From NCBI RefSeq assembly GCF_029784135.1, contig NC_073746.1, positions 182,281,788-182,345,787 on the forward strand: a stretch of 64,000 nt of DNA, read 5' to 3'. The notes under the pieces were generated by a model that was not told the origin of the DNA, did no database searches, and saw only the letters and a list, made by a program, of their open reading frames with translations. The DNA comes from Toxorhynchites rutilus septentrionalis. Lineage: Eukaryota; Arthropoda; Insecta; Diptera; Culicidae. Position numbers and translations under genes: made by a program. This document shows positions 44,461-56,637 of the stretch, piece by piece (position 1 is the stretch's first letter; each line of letters starts with the position of its first letter).

Positions 44461-47324
44461 CGATGAGCCGCGGCTATGGACCAAGAAGACTCGTGGACGT
44501 GTAAGTACTCGGAATAGGTCTTGATATTTTTTTTGATAGACCGCATCATCGTCAGCACTTTCAATTTGGCTATATCTTAGAGACCCAGTTGTGGATCAGA
44601 GATAGGTTGACACCAAGGTTAATGGATCGTACCCATGGCTTTCGCTCTTTCAGTATTATAATGACTCCCAACACTTAAGCTGGTGAGAGGTACGGATGCT
44701 ACCACTACGTCAGATTGCCTCCTATGTATCCATGGTTGTTTTGATGAAGCTACGAAGTTCGTTAGATCTCCGGAGGTGAAAATCGATGGTTCAAAGGACC
44801 GGAGATCGTACAGCAAGAGGTTCAGTGATAATTCTGGTTAAGCCAATTTCATATAATCATCTGCAACAGATAACGCAAATGTCAACAAGTTTCAATGCAT
44901 TAATGCATTGTAAATCATATAAATTGGATACAAATATTTCCGATTGAATTTGAAAGAAACCCCCATTTACTATGTAATCAATTCCCCAAAACGATCCGCT
45001 ACACACTCCAGAGAAAAACAACGAGCAAACCAAAGTTTCTCATAGCGTTATTCCCGTTCTTTCTTTTGCCGTAGCAAATTACCTATGTATATGAATATAA
45101 TCAAAGATTTCCTTACAAGTACAATTAAAAATGTTGCCCTTGCGCAGTGGTCGCACCTCACTTAATTATAGTATTTTTTTCCCACTTCTAATGCATATGG
45201 CCTTTCCCGTCTAAGTAGTTAGTAATATCTTAAATAAGTAATTCATTGAATAAATATTTTTTTGTTTTGTTCTGTTTGTTCGTTAATTCTAAATTTATCT
45301 CATAATAAATACTAACAACTTTCTAATCTCTCATCACTACAGCGGCCAAACTCAAAAGCTATCCATTAGGAAAGTAATGCAGCAAATCATATGTACACTA
45401 AAATTCGTACAAATACTCGATACTCGCGTTGAATTTTGTAGTAGTAATAGTTGTTGTTGTTGCTATTCTGCGTCTCAAAACTCCATTTCCTAGTATATCT
45501 GTACAGTCTAGCGTTATTTTACAATTTTTATCCTCCATCCTCCAACTCCTCAACTGAAAACACTTTATAAAAATTCGATCAATGGAAATCAAGGTGCTTT
45601 TTACACAGTTCATTCATGCTTTTTTTTCTCTGCTTTGTTTTGTACTTTTTACAATTAGTTACAGTTTACGTGCTTTATTATTTGGTTTTATCCAACTCAA
45701 CAAGCTCATACCCAACAACGCAATGTTTAAATCCTAGATCCGATCAAATATAATCAATCCCCAAACTGAAGAGATTTCTCGTTCCAACTCATGCAATTGC
45801 TCCAAAGGTTTTTACATTTAAACGTTTTGTAAGAAACACGGAATAAACCAAACAAAGTTCGAGAGTTCGTAATAGTGTAAGCTATAATAGAAACATACCA
45901 AGCATTGCGAAGTCTATTTATATTTTGTTGTGTTTTCATTACTTGTATTCACTTGTTCGCTTGTTTATTTTTATATATATACGGTTTTATATACTATACT
46001 TTACGAATGGATGCATCTTGTTATTTTAAATTTCAGTCTTTCATAGTGTTTTACATATTTACTAGTTTGCTTCACTCATCCATCCATCCACCCGCAACAA
46101 TTGTCATCGGTATGTTCAGCGGCACGCAGCCTAAGTGGAATCTTTCCAACTGTTGCGATTCGGCAATTATATGTTGGGTTGTTGGGTTTACTTCAGTAAA
46201 TTTTTAGTTTGGTGAAATATAAATTTGGTTTCATTTTGCGTCTCTTTTGCGCAAAAAAAAACATGACTGGTAATTTTGTCTTCAGAAGGATTCGAGTGCG
46301 TGCGTAGCTGTTCTATCCTGTATTATTCCCTACGATCGGAAAATACGTCATGTGTCCTCTGTGCTATTGAGTCTAATATCTCAATCGGAATTGACTTTTT
46401 GTATATTATACGTTCGATAATAACTCGTCACACGATAAAACATAAAGTGCAAAAGGAAGGAACCTGTGATATAAAACTAAAACGAAAGCCACTTTTGTAT
46501 ACCAAATAAATATATATATTAAATGCTGAGTCGGATGTACATTCCACAGTCCAATCTCGTAATGGAGGGGAAGAAATTTGAAAAACCAAGAGTAAAATGA
46601 GTCTTGAAGTAAAATATTTTCAGCTATAAATCACATCTGTACAAACAAAAAACCGCGAAAATATTTATCCTAAATTCATACATAACAAAGCCAAAAATGT
46701 AGACTATAAAATAAAAAAAAATCTAGCATATAACTGACATCAATGAATTCAACAACCTAAAACAATGCAAGCCTTATATTTAAATAGTCGACTACTACCT
46801 TTCAGATCTTTCGTTTGTTAATTTGGAGAGAGAGAGTGAGATTTTTGAGAAATATCCTAGTCCTTTCCAATAGCGATCCGTGTGTATGTGTATGTGTGTG
46901 GGGGGTGAGAAATATTAAATAAAAAAATATTCTACTCGTAAATATTCCGTAGCGTTTGTTACGACGGTGAAGATGATTTGGCATTAAAGGAGGTGGATTC
47001 GAAATCAATCCGACGAAATCATGAAATATTCTCTTCTTCTCTATGCTACGCTATGTGCTATGATGAAGGATATCAAGTAAAATTATATGATTAATTTTCT
47101 ACTGGTTTGTTTTTTGCTTCGCTTTCTCTTCGTCATCTCGACTCTGCCTATGATTGCATAGTAAAACGACGACTGAATACACCGCACGAGTTAAAACTGT
47201 GACATGTGACATAACATGAAACATAATAATCATTCGATTTTGTAAACTGACTTGATACGAAGTTGAGTAGAAAATCACTCAAAAAGAATTAAATTACCAA
47301 CAACGCTTGTATTAAAAAAAAGGA
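44461..47324. other. Long AT-rich stretch without supported gene
   Basis: No transposase, RT or exon series was recognised over almost 2.9 kb, unlike the flanks. There are many AATAAA-like words and short simple-sequence tracts (for example GTGTGT at about 46880-46900). It could be long UTR or intron sequence of a host gene, or simply old intergenic DNA. Confidence 0.4.
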
Positions 47325-47608
47325 CCAATTTTACCAATTTTTTATACGTTCACGTTAATACCTTGAGATGAGACCACTTGTGCATCGTCAATCATAGTAA
47401 TCCATGAGTTTTCAAACAAAATTTGACAGCGCTATCAGTTGAACTGCGGAAGGTATGGCGAAAACAGCAACTGCGTTGTGAAGAAGGTGGACATCGTCAG
47501 GTGCTTTGAGTGTCACCGAATACGCCCGTTTCGGTGTCTATAATATCCTTACACTTTTGGAGAAGAATGAATGCATTGAATGACAGCCTGCTGCTGGAGC
47601 CAAAGCAG

Positions 47609-48624
47609 TAGAGATGGGCAAAACAGTTCACTTTGATGAACGGTTCACTCACTAACCGTTCATCTAAGTGAATCAGTTCTTTTGAACCGTTCTTTCGCTC
47701 TTTCGTTCAACGATATTAAGAACAACATAGAATGTTAGCTGGAACCCAACATCAATAGACAGCAGCATCAATATTGATATCGTTGGATTGGATAGTGTAT
47801 GTATGGGATTTATATTTTTGAAATTTAGTGGGGAAAGATAAGCTGCTTCATTAAAAGTCGCAAACTGTATGTGAAAATATGTTTATCGGTCGACAAAAGT
47901 TTATGTAATAATTTGATGCTCACAAAATATGTGCAATTTTTCATATTCTCTTTTTGGACAATACACAGGTTCACGCAATTGGCCAAACAATGAATTGAAA
48001 GCAACGAAAAAACTTTTTTCTCAACATACCCTCACTATAAAATTGTATTTTACTTAATCCATGAATCGCCCCAGCTTCCCCCAGATTTTTTCTGATAAAT
48101 AGAAAGTTTATGATATGTATATGAAGTTTTGCTTTTAAAACTACGAGAATCTAATTTAATTTTTAACCCAAAATTGAGAATACATTAACAAAATAAACCC
48201 TGCGTTACACGCATTTTGCTCATAAATGACAAATCGTTTTATTTTCCTTACAAGCGTTCTCGTTATATTTATCCATTCCGCCCAGTGCAAATCAGTTCAG
48301 CTGCACTCGTTCGTTCGCAAACCAATTTGTCCGCAAACACTTCGTTCTCAAACAGTTCGTTCCCAAACAGTTCACTCTCAATCAGTTCTTTCCCATACAG
48401 TTCACTCGCAAACAGTTCGTTCACAAACAGTTCACTCTCCAACAGTTCACTCCCAAACAGTTCACTCGCAAACCGTTCTTACGGAATCAGTTCGTTCACA
48501 AACCGTTCGCTCGCAATCAGTTCGTGGGGAGAACTATCGTTCTTTGAAAAAGAACGACCGCTCGTTCACTCTTTTCGGCGAACTAGTTCTTTCGTACCGT
48601 TCGTGAACGGTTTGCCCATCTCTA
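47609..48624. mobile_element. Non-autonomous hAT element (copy 2), 1016 bp
   Basis: The ends are TAGAGATGGGCAAA on both sides, flanked by a perfect 8-bp duplication CAAAGCAG (47601-47608 and 48625-48632). These are the defining hAT features. It lies in a transposase pseudogene and is the intact reference for copy 1 at 3643-8959. It has no coding capacity; apparent frames are made by its minisatellite. Confidence 0.93.
48341..48535 (+). repeat. 15-bp minisatellite inside hAT copy 2
   Basis: About thirteen tandem units of the CAGTTCRYTCNCAAA type, against about ten in hAT copy 1. Confidence 0.75.
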
Positions 48625-49040
48625 CAAAGCAGAAGACGAAGGGAAAAGTGGTTAATCGTTCCGGGTGAAAAAATACTTAGCAGAGATGGACATCATCATA
48701 CGAAAACGTCAGGCAAGTTCAGCCATGTCGGAACGGCTGTGACCCAGAAACAAAGGTCGAAAGTGATGAAGAATGGAATGTTTCCGGCGAAGCCGAACGT
48801 CGAGGTCATCATGGACGACAAGACGTATTTAACGCTGGATGGCAACGACTGACGGGGAATCAGCTACCTTACTTCCCCCACCAAGGAGGTAAATTTCGAC
48901 ATCTCTCACAACAAGTTTCGCTTCTGTGGCTAACCATCAGCGAAAGAGTATTTCAAAGCCGCTCTTCTTCCGTTCGGGTTCTTGCGGTGAACGGGGAGAT
49001 TTACAGGACAAAGTGGCTGTTAGCAAAAGAGTTAGAGTTA

Positions 49041-49366
49041 GCAAAACCTTCTGAAATTTTCGAAACCACGATGTATGATGTTCTGAAACGGTTCGGGGAA
49101 AGTCTGACCATCGCCTAGATGTCCGGAAGTGGTAGACAAGTAAAGCCAGCGGATCCTAAAACACATGGTAATGTAGTGGGTCTTTTTATGTGGAACCCGT
49201 GGCTATCATCGAGGAAAGCGATAAAATAGCAAATGTTTCGCAATCATTCGTCCGAAAAGCGAAGAAAAAAAGGCTGAATTAAGGCTCAGATTGAGGTAGA
49301 CCGGAGTTCAAAGCAGAATTGGGAGGTAAATGCGCGAGGCGAGGAAACTGTACAAAAAATTGTTAA
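49041..49366 (+). pseudogene. Mariner-superfamily transposase N-terminal fragment
   Basis: TTMYDVLKRFGESLTIA, GSGRQVKPADPK and VSQSFVRKAKKK-type words resemble the two helix-turn-helix segments of Tc1/mariner transposases. It lies downstream of a DDE-part remnant, so the order is scrambled and it must come from a separate copy. Confidence 0.5.
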
Positions 49367-49371
49367 CAATA

Positions 49372-49736
49372 TATTGAGTTGGGGGAAAAAAAAGTCGTAT
49401 ATTTTCAATGTATGGCCACACTTAAACATATCTTGTGTTGTACTTATCGCATCATACTATACGGCTATCTGTGCTATAAGTGTCGTTTTGACAGTGTTGT
49501 GATTGTTCTTATCAGTCTCAAGTTATAGCGCGTCAAAGATGAAGTCCAGCAAGCAAGGAATACGGCATATTTTACGTTTTTACTACCTGCGAGGTAAAAC
49601 TGCAACGAAGGCGGCCGAAAATATTCGTGTAGTTTATGGACCCGATACTGTAACGATTCGCACAGCACAGCGTTGGTTTGATCGATTTCGTTCTGATATA
49701 ATGGCTGTCGAAGATACATACCCCGTACTGGTCTAA
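49372..49736 (+). pseudogene. Mariner element 5' end and transposase N-terminus
   Basis: A terminus-like GTTGGGGGAAAAAAAAGTCG leads to a frame from 49539: MKSSKQGIRHILRFYYLRGK, TATKAAENI and TIRTAQRWFDRFR. This is the mariner N-terminal DNA-binding domain (compare the AQRWF motif). It stops after about 65 codons and the catalytic part is missing. Confidence 0.65.
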
Positions 49737-51394
49737 GACAAGATGAGACAACTGGCTTCTTACTCTTCTTCGTCGTACAAAAACGAAGCCATGCCTAAAT
49801 ATGGCAGAGTTGCCAAGTATTATAAAATTTCGGATTTTTTTAATTTCTGGTTCTATGAATCGTAACATTTGGTTGATGCGAATTTATTAATTTTGCATAT
49901 TTTCTGAAAGGCAATCTCAAAAAGGATAAAGGATAAAATAAGTCTTTTAAATACCCATATCTATAATATAATAATGATATCCATAACAACTCGTCTAAGA
50001 TTGTCTGGAGAATCTTTTCTCGTTGATTCGTGCAAAACAACGGCGCTCAACTCCATTGTAATTCAGAAACAACTCGAAAATCGTGACTCTTTCGCAATAC
50101 ATGACCGTAGTACCGAATGCTTCGAATATTGAATTCGACTATGAGTACACCGTCGATGAAGCGAAAATTTTCCTCGATAGAACAGAACAAAACAAAATTC
50201 GTAGCTCTTTACATAGTCAAAATAAGTTAGCGGAAAAGAACATGTCAGCAGTGTAACAATTGGTAGTCAGCAAAACACCACCTAGATGGTATCAACCATC
50301 TCTATTTTCATATTTACGAACAAGAGCTAACAACTCTGCCATCTGCATAGTGAATGATTAGACTTTCCATTTCTTCTTAGCAATGGAAATTATATTCCGA
50401 AACATGAAATCGCATTAGGGACCTAACGAAGCTAAATTGACAAATGAGTGTTTTGCGGTTCACTTTACTCCATTGTGAAAAAACACATACATAAACTGAA
50501 GTTGCCTTCTAAATGGCAACAAGTTTGCGAACAAAACAGCGCATATTTGACTTAAATTGGATAATTTTAAGTATGTTAAAAAAGCGTCAAATTTCGATCA
50601 GAAATACGACATTTCTTTTTTCCAACTCTATATAATTGTGTGGTTTATTTGACGAAACGAACTGCCTGGCTGTTATCGATTAGTAGTCCTTTCGATGGAT
50701 GGAAACGAACCCTGAAAGAATATAACATCAATTTTTCACCTGGCCAACAACGATTAAGGATCTTCGGCGATTCGTTGTATTTGTAAATGGATACAAACGG
50801 TTCGTCCGTCAAACCCGATGTGCAGTTACCCCAAACACCGCGACCGGAGCCGTTCTGTGGCAAATGGTCAACAGGACTTGAGCCGCTAAGTTTATCCTGG
50901 GAAGTTGTCATTGAGTTAGCGAAATTATCTTACGTTTGGACGGAAGCTGATAGCCATGAAAATGACCATCAGACACGATAGACATCAGTTGGAACCGATT
51001 CACGATATCCACCATCATAATCCTTTAGCGCATTCTGCTTGTCGTCTACCCTACGAAAACAAAGAGTATTGTGGTGCAATTTAGGTCGATAGGTTGTTTA
51101 GAATTGGTACCATCAGTTCAACAACGCCGATTGATTATGAAATTATATTATTGCAGAGCTACCGACGCAATCTTATTCGAACCCCCTGTATTGTGATGTC
51201 TTTTGGGGTGGCTTTAATCCTCCATACATCCCAGAACCACATCGTCGCTTCGGCTCGTTATCACCCGTTATCGTTTTACGAGATGACCCGATGCAATGTA
51301 TGGTCCTTGGGCTAATAACCCGCTGTACCCGAAATGAACTAACTGTTATGGAAACCCGAGTTAGAAGAAAACGGACAGATTTAACGGCTACGAC
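49737..51394. other. Mostly unassigned stretch
   Basis: Two short tracts might be coding. About 50102-50255 (+) reads MTVVPNASNIEFDYEYTVDE and stops after about 50 codons. 50645-50911 (-) has 88 codons including PQNGSGRGVWGNC. Neither matches a family I know nor joins a clear exon series. From about 51330 the sequence leads into the RTE-like LINE. Confidence 0.35.
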
Positions 51395-54215
51395 TTTTAG
51401 CATGAAACAACGGACACGAATTGGAACATTGAATGTTTGTGACCTTGGCTCAGGAGGGTAAGCTGGCCCAATTGGATAGTGAGGCGAGGCGCACGAGACT
51501 CGAGACTCTGAGGCAGGGTGAAGTCCGTTGGACGAAGTTTGGAGAACACCGGCTACCTTCGGGATAGGTACTACTGTACTCTGATATACGTGACGACAAC
51601 GCTTTACACCACCGTGAAGATGGCTTCCTGCTCAACGTGTACTGTTGAAGTGGGAGTCTAGAAGCAGCAAGGTGATCGTAGCCAGATTCAGGACACGAGT
51701 GCGAAACCTTTCAAAAATTCAGAGCTACGCCCTACCCAACGCTGCCGAGCCGCAGAAGAAAGAGAACTACTACAACCAGCTAAATGGCGCCGTGGACAAG
51801 ATTCCGAAGAGTGATATCGAGATCCTAATGGGTGACTTCAACGCAAAGATAGCTTCCGAAAACACGGACTACGAGCCCGTCATGAGACGCCACAGTCTAG
51901 GCGGGATGAGTGAAAATGGCGAAAATGGCGAACCCGCTTGCAGAGTGTTGTGGCAACAACGACATGGTGATTTAGGGCACGATTTTTTCCCCATCTAACA
52001 GCACACAAAGTCACGTGGGTCTCAAGTGACGGTTACACTGAGAACCAAATCGACCACATCTGCATCAGTCGAACGTTTGGATGGAGCCTGCTTCATGTGC
52101 GGAATAAACGCAGTGCCGACATCGCTTCCGACCACCCACTTCTCATCGGAGAAACACGTTTACGCATAGCGCGGGTTCAATGGAGGGAGAAAACGTTCGG
52201 TGGTCGATTAAACACACTCCGACTGAAAGATCCTAGCGTGAAAAGATCTTTTGTGGATGAAATGAGGACCTGAACCGAGGATGTTCCTGCTGGTGGTAGC
52301 GTCGAGGACCAGTAGACCACCGTCATCGTATTCATCACGAGAATCGCCTGAATGAACTGCGCAGCCAGAGAAAAGAATGAATCTCGGACGAAACCTGGAA
52401 GATGATAGATGATCGAAAGGACGCCAAAGTCGCGATAGAGCGATATCGTCGGTATCGTGCCCTCGACCTGGAAGTAAAGCGTTCGTGTCTTTAAGATTTC
52501 GGCTTTAAGGGAGGAAATGAAAAACACCACTGATCAAGCTGGCTATCGCCAATCTAATGAACGCACGACTTTATTTTCTCTACTCATTGGTCATTGATAC
52601 AAAGGTTGTATTCTCTTGCTAGTGGGTTTAGACAGAAAAATCGAATGAGAATAACACCTACAGTGTCCACGGGACAAGCGAGCGTGGGCTGACTCTCTTG
52701 CTAACGAAGAGGAGATAGCTGCTGCAACCGGTAACCTTCGCCTCCTCTACGATGCATCAGCACGCCTTATTGGAGCAAGAATGAATACCAAGATGCCTGC
52801 GAAAGACGCGTCTGATCAGTTGAAACGCTGGTTTGAACAATTCGAGCAGCTGATCTGAGTGCCCGCGAACAACCAGTGTTAGTAGCTTCCAGTAAGACGC
52901 ATTTCCCGTGTCAACACAGAGGCGCGATCATTGTGAGAAATAGAAGCAGCAATCAAAAGTATCAGATTTGAACTGGCGAATTTTCATGCTGCTGTGTGCA
53001 ATTCTTAAATTCCTATGCAAGGTAATCCTCAACCGGGTCGAGGCGAAGATAGATGCGATGCTCCGACGACAGCAGGCGGAATTTGGAGCTGGTAGGGCCT
53101 GTAACGACCACATTGATACGCTGCGCATCGTTATCGAGCAGATCAATGAATTCCAGGAGGTGCTGGTGCTGGTGGAACTGGTGTTCGTCGATTACAATAA
53201 AGCCTTCGACCGCCTTAACCACGATGACCTCTGGAGCGCCCTAAGGCTCAAAGGAGGAAAGCAGAATTAGTCAACCTAGTGTCAGCACAGTACGAGGTCT
53301 TTGCGTGCAGGGTCTTGCACAACGGGGTCTTGTCCGATCCAATCCGGGTCGCGACTAGTGCTAGACAAGACTGTTTATTTTCATATCACGGTGGGCACTA
53401 TCGACCGTGAGCCGACCCGTGGGCTACTTTGGGGGCCTATTAGGATTGAGCACCTCAACGACTTTGCTTTTGCTGATGACATTGCACTAGCATCGACGCG
53501 GCACTCTGATATACAGAGTAAGCTTGACGACGTGGCCGCGTGCTCGTCCGCGGATGGACTGAGCATCAATGTCAGAAAGACGAAAGCTTTGGATGTCAAC
53601 ACGGTCACGCCTTCTAAACTATCCAGTAGCTGGGCAAGCAGTAGAGATGGTCGAGAAGCCAGATTGCATCTGATGGCGGGACTAACATCGATATATACGC
53701 GCGGATCAAGAAGACGAGGAAGGAAGACATGAAGGTTACACCAGATCAGTCGCCACACCAAAATCCGGACGTTCAATTCCAATGTGAAATCAGTGCTGCT
53801 TCACGCTTGTGAGACGTGGGGCGTATCAGCAGAGAAAGGTTCAGGTATTCGTGAACTGATGCCTGAGGTACATAATTCGGGCCTGGTGGCGAGACAGCTG
53901 AATCTGGAATGAAGAGCTCCATCGTCGTTGCCAGCAGACGCCGTTTATGAAACAGAGATTCAGGAGTGTAAGTGGGGGTGAATCGTCCACATATTACGGA
54001 AGAGTAGTACTGAAATCTGTAGACACGCATTAGACTGGAAACCCCAAGGACATCGCAGCAGAGGCAGACCCAGAAGTTCCTGGCGACGGAGCCTCACAAA
54101 CGAAACAAGAGGAGTTGACCCAAATTTGACCTGGACACGGGCCAAGCCGAGAGTTGCGGATCGTCCAGTATGAAAGCTCCTAACGAAGGCATTATGCACT
54201 GGACGATATGACGAC
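51395..54215 (+). pseudogene. RTE-like LINE pseudogene (APE endonuclease plus RT)
   Basis: Blocks in order are TRIGTLNVC (endonuclease start, 51418-), EILMGDFNAKI (51820-), NQIDHICISRTFGW, SDHPLLIG (about 52127), a linker with WADSLANEGE and NLRLLYDAS (about 52685-52760), then RT with FGAGRACNDHIDTLRIVIEQ, VFVDYNKAFDRL (53182-) and FADDIALASTRHSDI (about 53467-). The C-terminal block is at about 53845-54180. Such RTE-type products are often mislabelled as craniofacial development protein 2-like in insects. Many frameshifts and stops are present. Confidence 0.75.
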
Positions 54216-54443
54216 GTCAATTCCGCTGGGTTTGAAACTTGACAGAGTTACTTTTGATTCAATGCTGGATGTATTGTATTTCCTTTGCGAGAGCTATATT
54301 ATATTGAAAATAGGTGATTTAGTGATTCCCGACCACAAACTCTCTACTTTGTTCGAAGGTAACGTAGTGAAGAAGGTTTGTCTGTAAACAATAAAAAACC
54401 ACCACTTTTACGCAGATTTATATGCAAAGTATGATCAGTAAAT

Positions 54444-54870
54444 ATGGTGCGTACGTATTGCCGATTTTATGGGTTGCCGAAATATTCTTCTCTGCCCATC
54501 GAGAAACTTTCAAAGTGTTTGAATGGAAATAAACCTACCAACGGAATGGTAATGGGAGCGTCTAAAGTGTACGGCATAAGCTGTCGATCAATTTACAACA
54601 GGCTGCGACAAGTCCATACCGATTCGGCCGGTAAACAGAAAACATCTTCATCGGAAGAAGAACGGTTGTTTGTGAATCATCTATCGCTGTTTTCGGTATG
54701 GGGATTTCCCGTCGGAGCGAACGTTCTACGGGAAGTTGTGAGAATCTATCTTCAAATTTGTAAACAACAAAGCAGGAAAGAATTGGATGAGTCGATTTTT
54801 ACGTGATCACGGGGAACTAAGCAAGACATTCGCGCAAGATGTCAAAATTTGCCGAACAGATATTAACGCC
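54444..54870 (+). pseudogene. Pogo/Jerky-like transposase N-terminal remnant
   Basis: A pipsqueak-type helix-turn-helix (MGASKVYGISCRSIYNRLRQ) is followed by a CENP-B-type DNA-binding region (SEEERLFVNHLSLFSVWGFP, then after a frameshift NWMSRFLRDHGELSKTFAQD). The catalytic DDE part is absent. Confidence 0.65.
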
Positions 54871-54989
54871 GAATCCTGTAGATGTGGCCTTTTTTAGACC
54901 TGTAAAGCGCGAGAATGGAAGAAAGATAATGCGATCTATGCGGTGCTATGCGATCGTAAACTGCAGCTTAAGCTAAAAGAACATGAAAG

Positions 54990-55830
54990 GCAGGGTGGCA
55001 ACGTCGTTCCGAACTTTTGGTCGAGAGGTCGGAACAACGGACCAGTCAGTGAAAAAAATATCTAGCGGAGATGGGCATCATTATGCGGGAACGTAAGTCA
55101 AGACCGGCGGTGTTGGAGCAGCAAGCTGTGAGCAAGAAACAAAGGCTAAAAGCGATAAAAAATGATTTTTTTCCGGCGAAACGGAACGTCTCGGTCGCCA
55201 TGGACGACAAGACGTATTCAACGCTGGATGGCAACGATTAGCAAGAAAACAAGTTACTTTACGTCTCCCACCAATAAGATAAGTTCCGACGTGAAGTGCA
55301 TCGCCCACACCAAGTTCCCAAAGAAGAAGCTGCTGTGGCTAACCATCAGCGAAAAGGGGATGTCGAAGCCGATCTTCTTCCGTTCGGGACTTACGGTGAA
55401 CGGGGAGATTTACAGCACAAACTGCCTGCCGGAAGTTGCTTCCTCGATCCAAAAATATCATCTGGACGAGGATGTGGTGTTTTGGCCAGATCTGGCCTCG
55501 GATCCGGAAATCACTGGATTAGATCATTCACTTCTCGTTTGGTGGTCATCGAAGCAACATCGTTGCTTGCGAGCTTCGAGCGGCAATGGATTGTCTTTTT
55601 CAAGATAGGTGAAGAAGGAGTAAGGAGGAGTTTCTTTCCACAAAGGCCATTCTCAGGAGTAGCGGGGGTTCTTGAAAACAAAAATGGAATGGAGTGGAGG
55701 AGAAGAACCGCTTGAAGATAGATGTTGTTCCGGAGTCCAACAACCCTCCGAACGTCTTCAACGTTCTTCTGGGCAAACCTGAAGCGGAGGGTTTTTCTCC
55801 AGTAATTTTATGACAAAAACGTAGAAGGAA
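54990..55830 (+). pseudogene. D37D-like mariner-superfamily transposase pseudogene, copy 2
   Basis: The frame-shifted product shows KQRLKAIKNDFFPAKRNVSV followed by AMDDKTYSTLDGND (first catalytic Asp), LLWLTISEKGMSKPIFFRSG, LTVNGEIYSTNCLPEVASS, EDVVFWPDLASD (second Asp) and a late NNPPNV block. About 90 bp after the second Asp look rearranged. It is homologous to 47437-49040 and cannot be expressed as a whole protein. Confidence 0.7.
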
Positions 55831-56637
55831 CTAATAAATAAATCTAAGAAAATACTGAAAAACATGCCAACACGGTCAATGAAATTGTGTTTCATGGGAA
55901 ATTCATTCTCATTAAATTATCTCTTGTTTTTTTCATCGCCATCTGAAAAATATATTTTTTTAAGCTTTACGCCCCTGGTTATATTGTGTTGCGTCAAAGG
56001 CCACTTAGGCCAAAAGGTTTTCTTCAGTATCACTCAAATGTTTTGAATGGTATCCAGATGAACGAAAAAGTGGAAATGTGTTCATTTTGGGGTTTACGTT
56101 TTACTATGCAATCATGGGTAGTCGACGGAAACGATTATTGTGTGGTTGTTTGAAGCATTCTGCTGGCTGTTTTAATACTGCGGTAAAAATGGTTTCGATT
56201 ACTTCTTGCGCAGTCCGTTTGAATCCCCTGTTACCACTAGACATAGTAGTGTTGTGTACGCAAAAATCTGTAGTATTCAATGGATCAATATGATTCTTAT
56301 TTGTAGGTATATGTACACGTGTTTATTACTTGAAATAACTTTTTCTAGCGTAATATCAGTTTGTGATGGATGCGTTCGACAGGGAACGCTCTATTTTAGG
56401 CAGATGCGTTCTATTATTCTTTGCTCCGGAAAGAAAAATTAAGCAAAGCATATAACTGACGGTTTTTTTCCCTTCACTTTCTTGTGTGTATCGTTTTCGT
56501 CTGAGGTTGTTTGTATTTCTAGCATTTGTGCCTTCCGGATGATGTTCCGGACACGAAAAATGGCCACAATTCGCACAACAAAAGCAAGCGAACGCAGAAA
56601 CATCAGAGAGTCGCGCGTGTCTACAATGGAAGCCAAC
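55831..56637. other. Unassigned; probably 3' UTR of the minus-strand gene in part
   Basis: On the minus strand this lies directly 3' of the stop codon at 56638. A minus-strand frame (56439-56651) overlaps that stop but shows no recognisable domain. Confidence 0.4.

Larger units (their letters stand above)
47437..49040 (+). pseudogene. D37D-like mariner-superfamily transposase pseudogene, split by hAT
   Basis: The N-terminus is readable as MAKTAT..., then YARFGVYNILTLLEKNECIE and GAKAVE, where the hAT element begins. After the hAT the frame picks up with KYLAEMDIIIRKRQ and continues through a stop-ridden MDDKTYLTLDGND-type first catalytic block (about 48808) and NGEIYRTKW-type words. It is homologous to 54990-55830. 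Confidence 0.65.

Noticed and set aside
48341..48535. CRISPR-like array
   Set aside because: Units are contiguous 15-bp repeats without spacers, in a eukaryotic transposon.
50645..50911. 88-codon minus-strand gene with GRGVWGNC
   Set aside because: It looks protein-like, but no start, exon partner or family could be supported; kept only as a note in the surrounding stretch.
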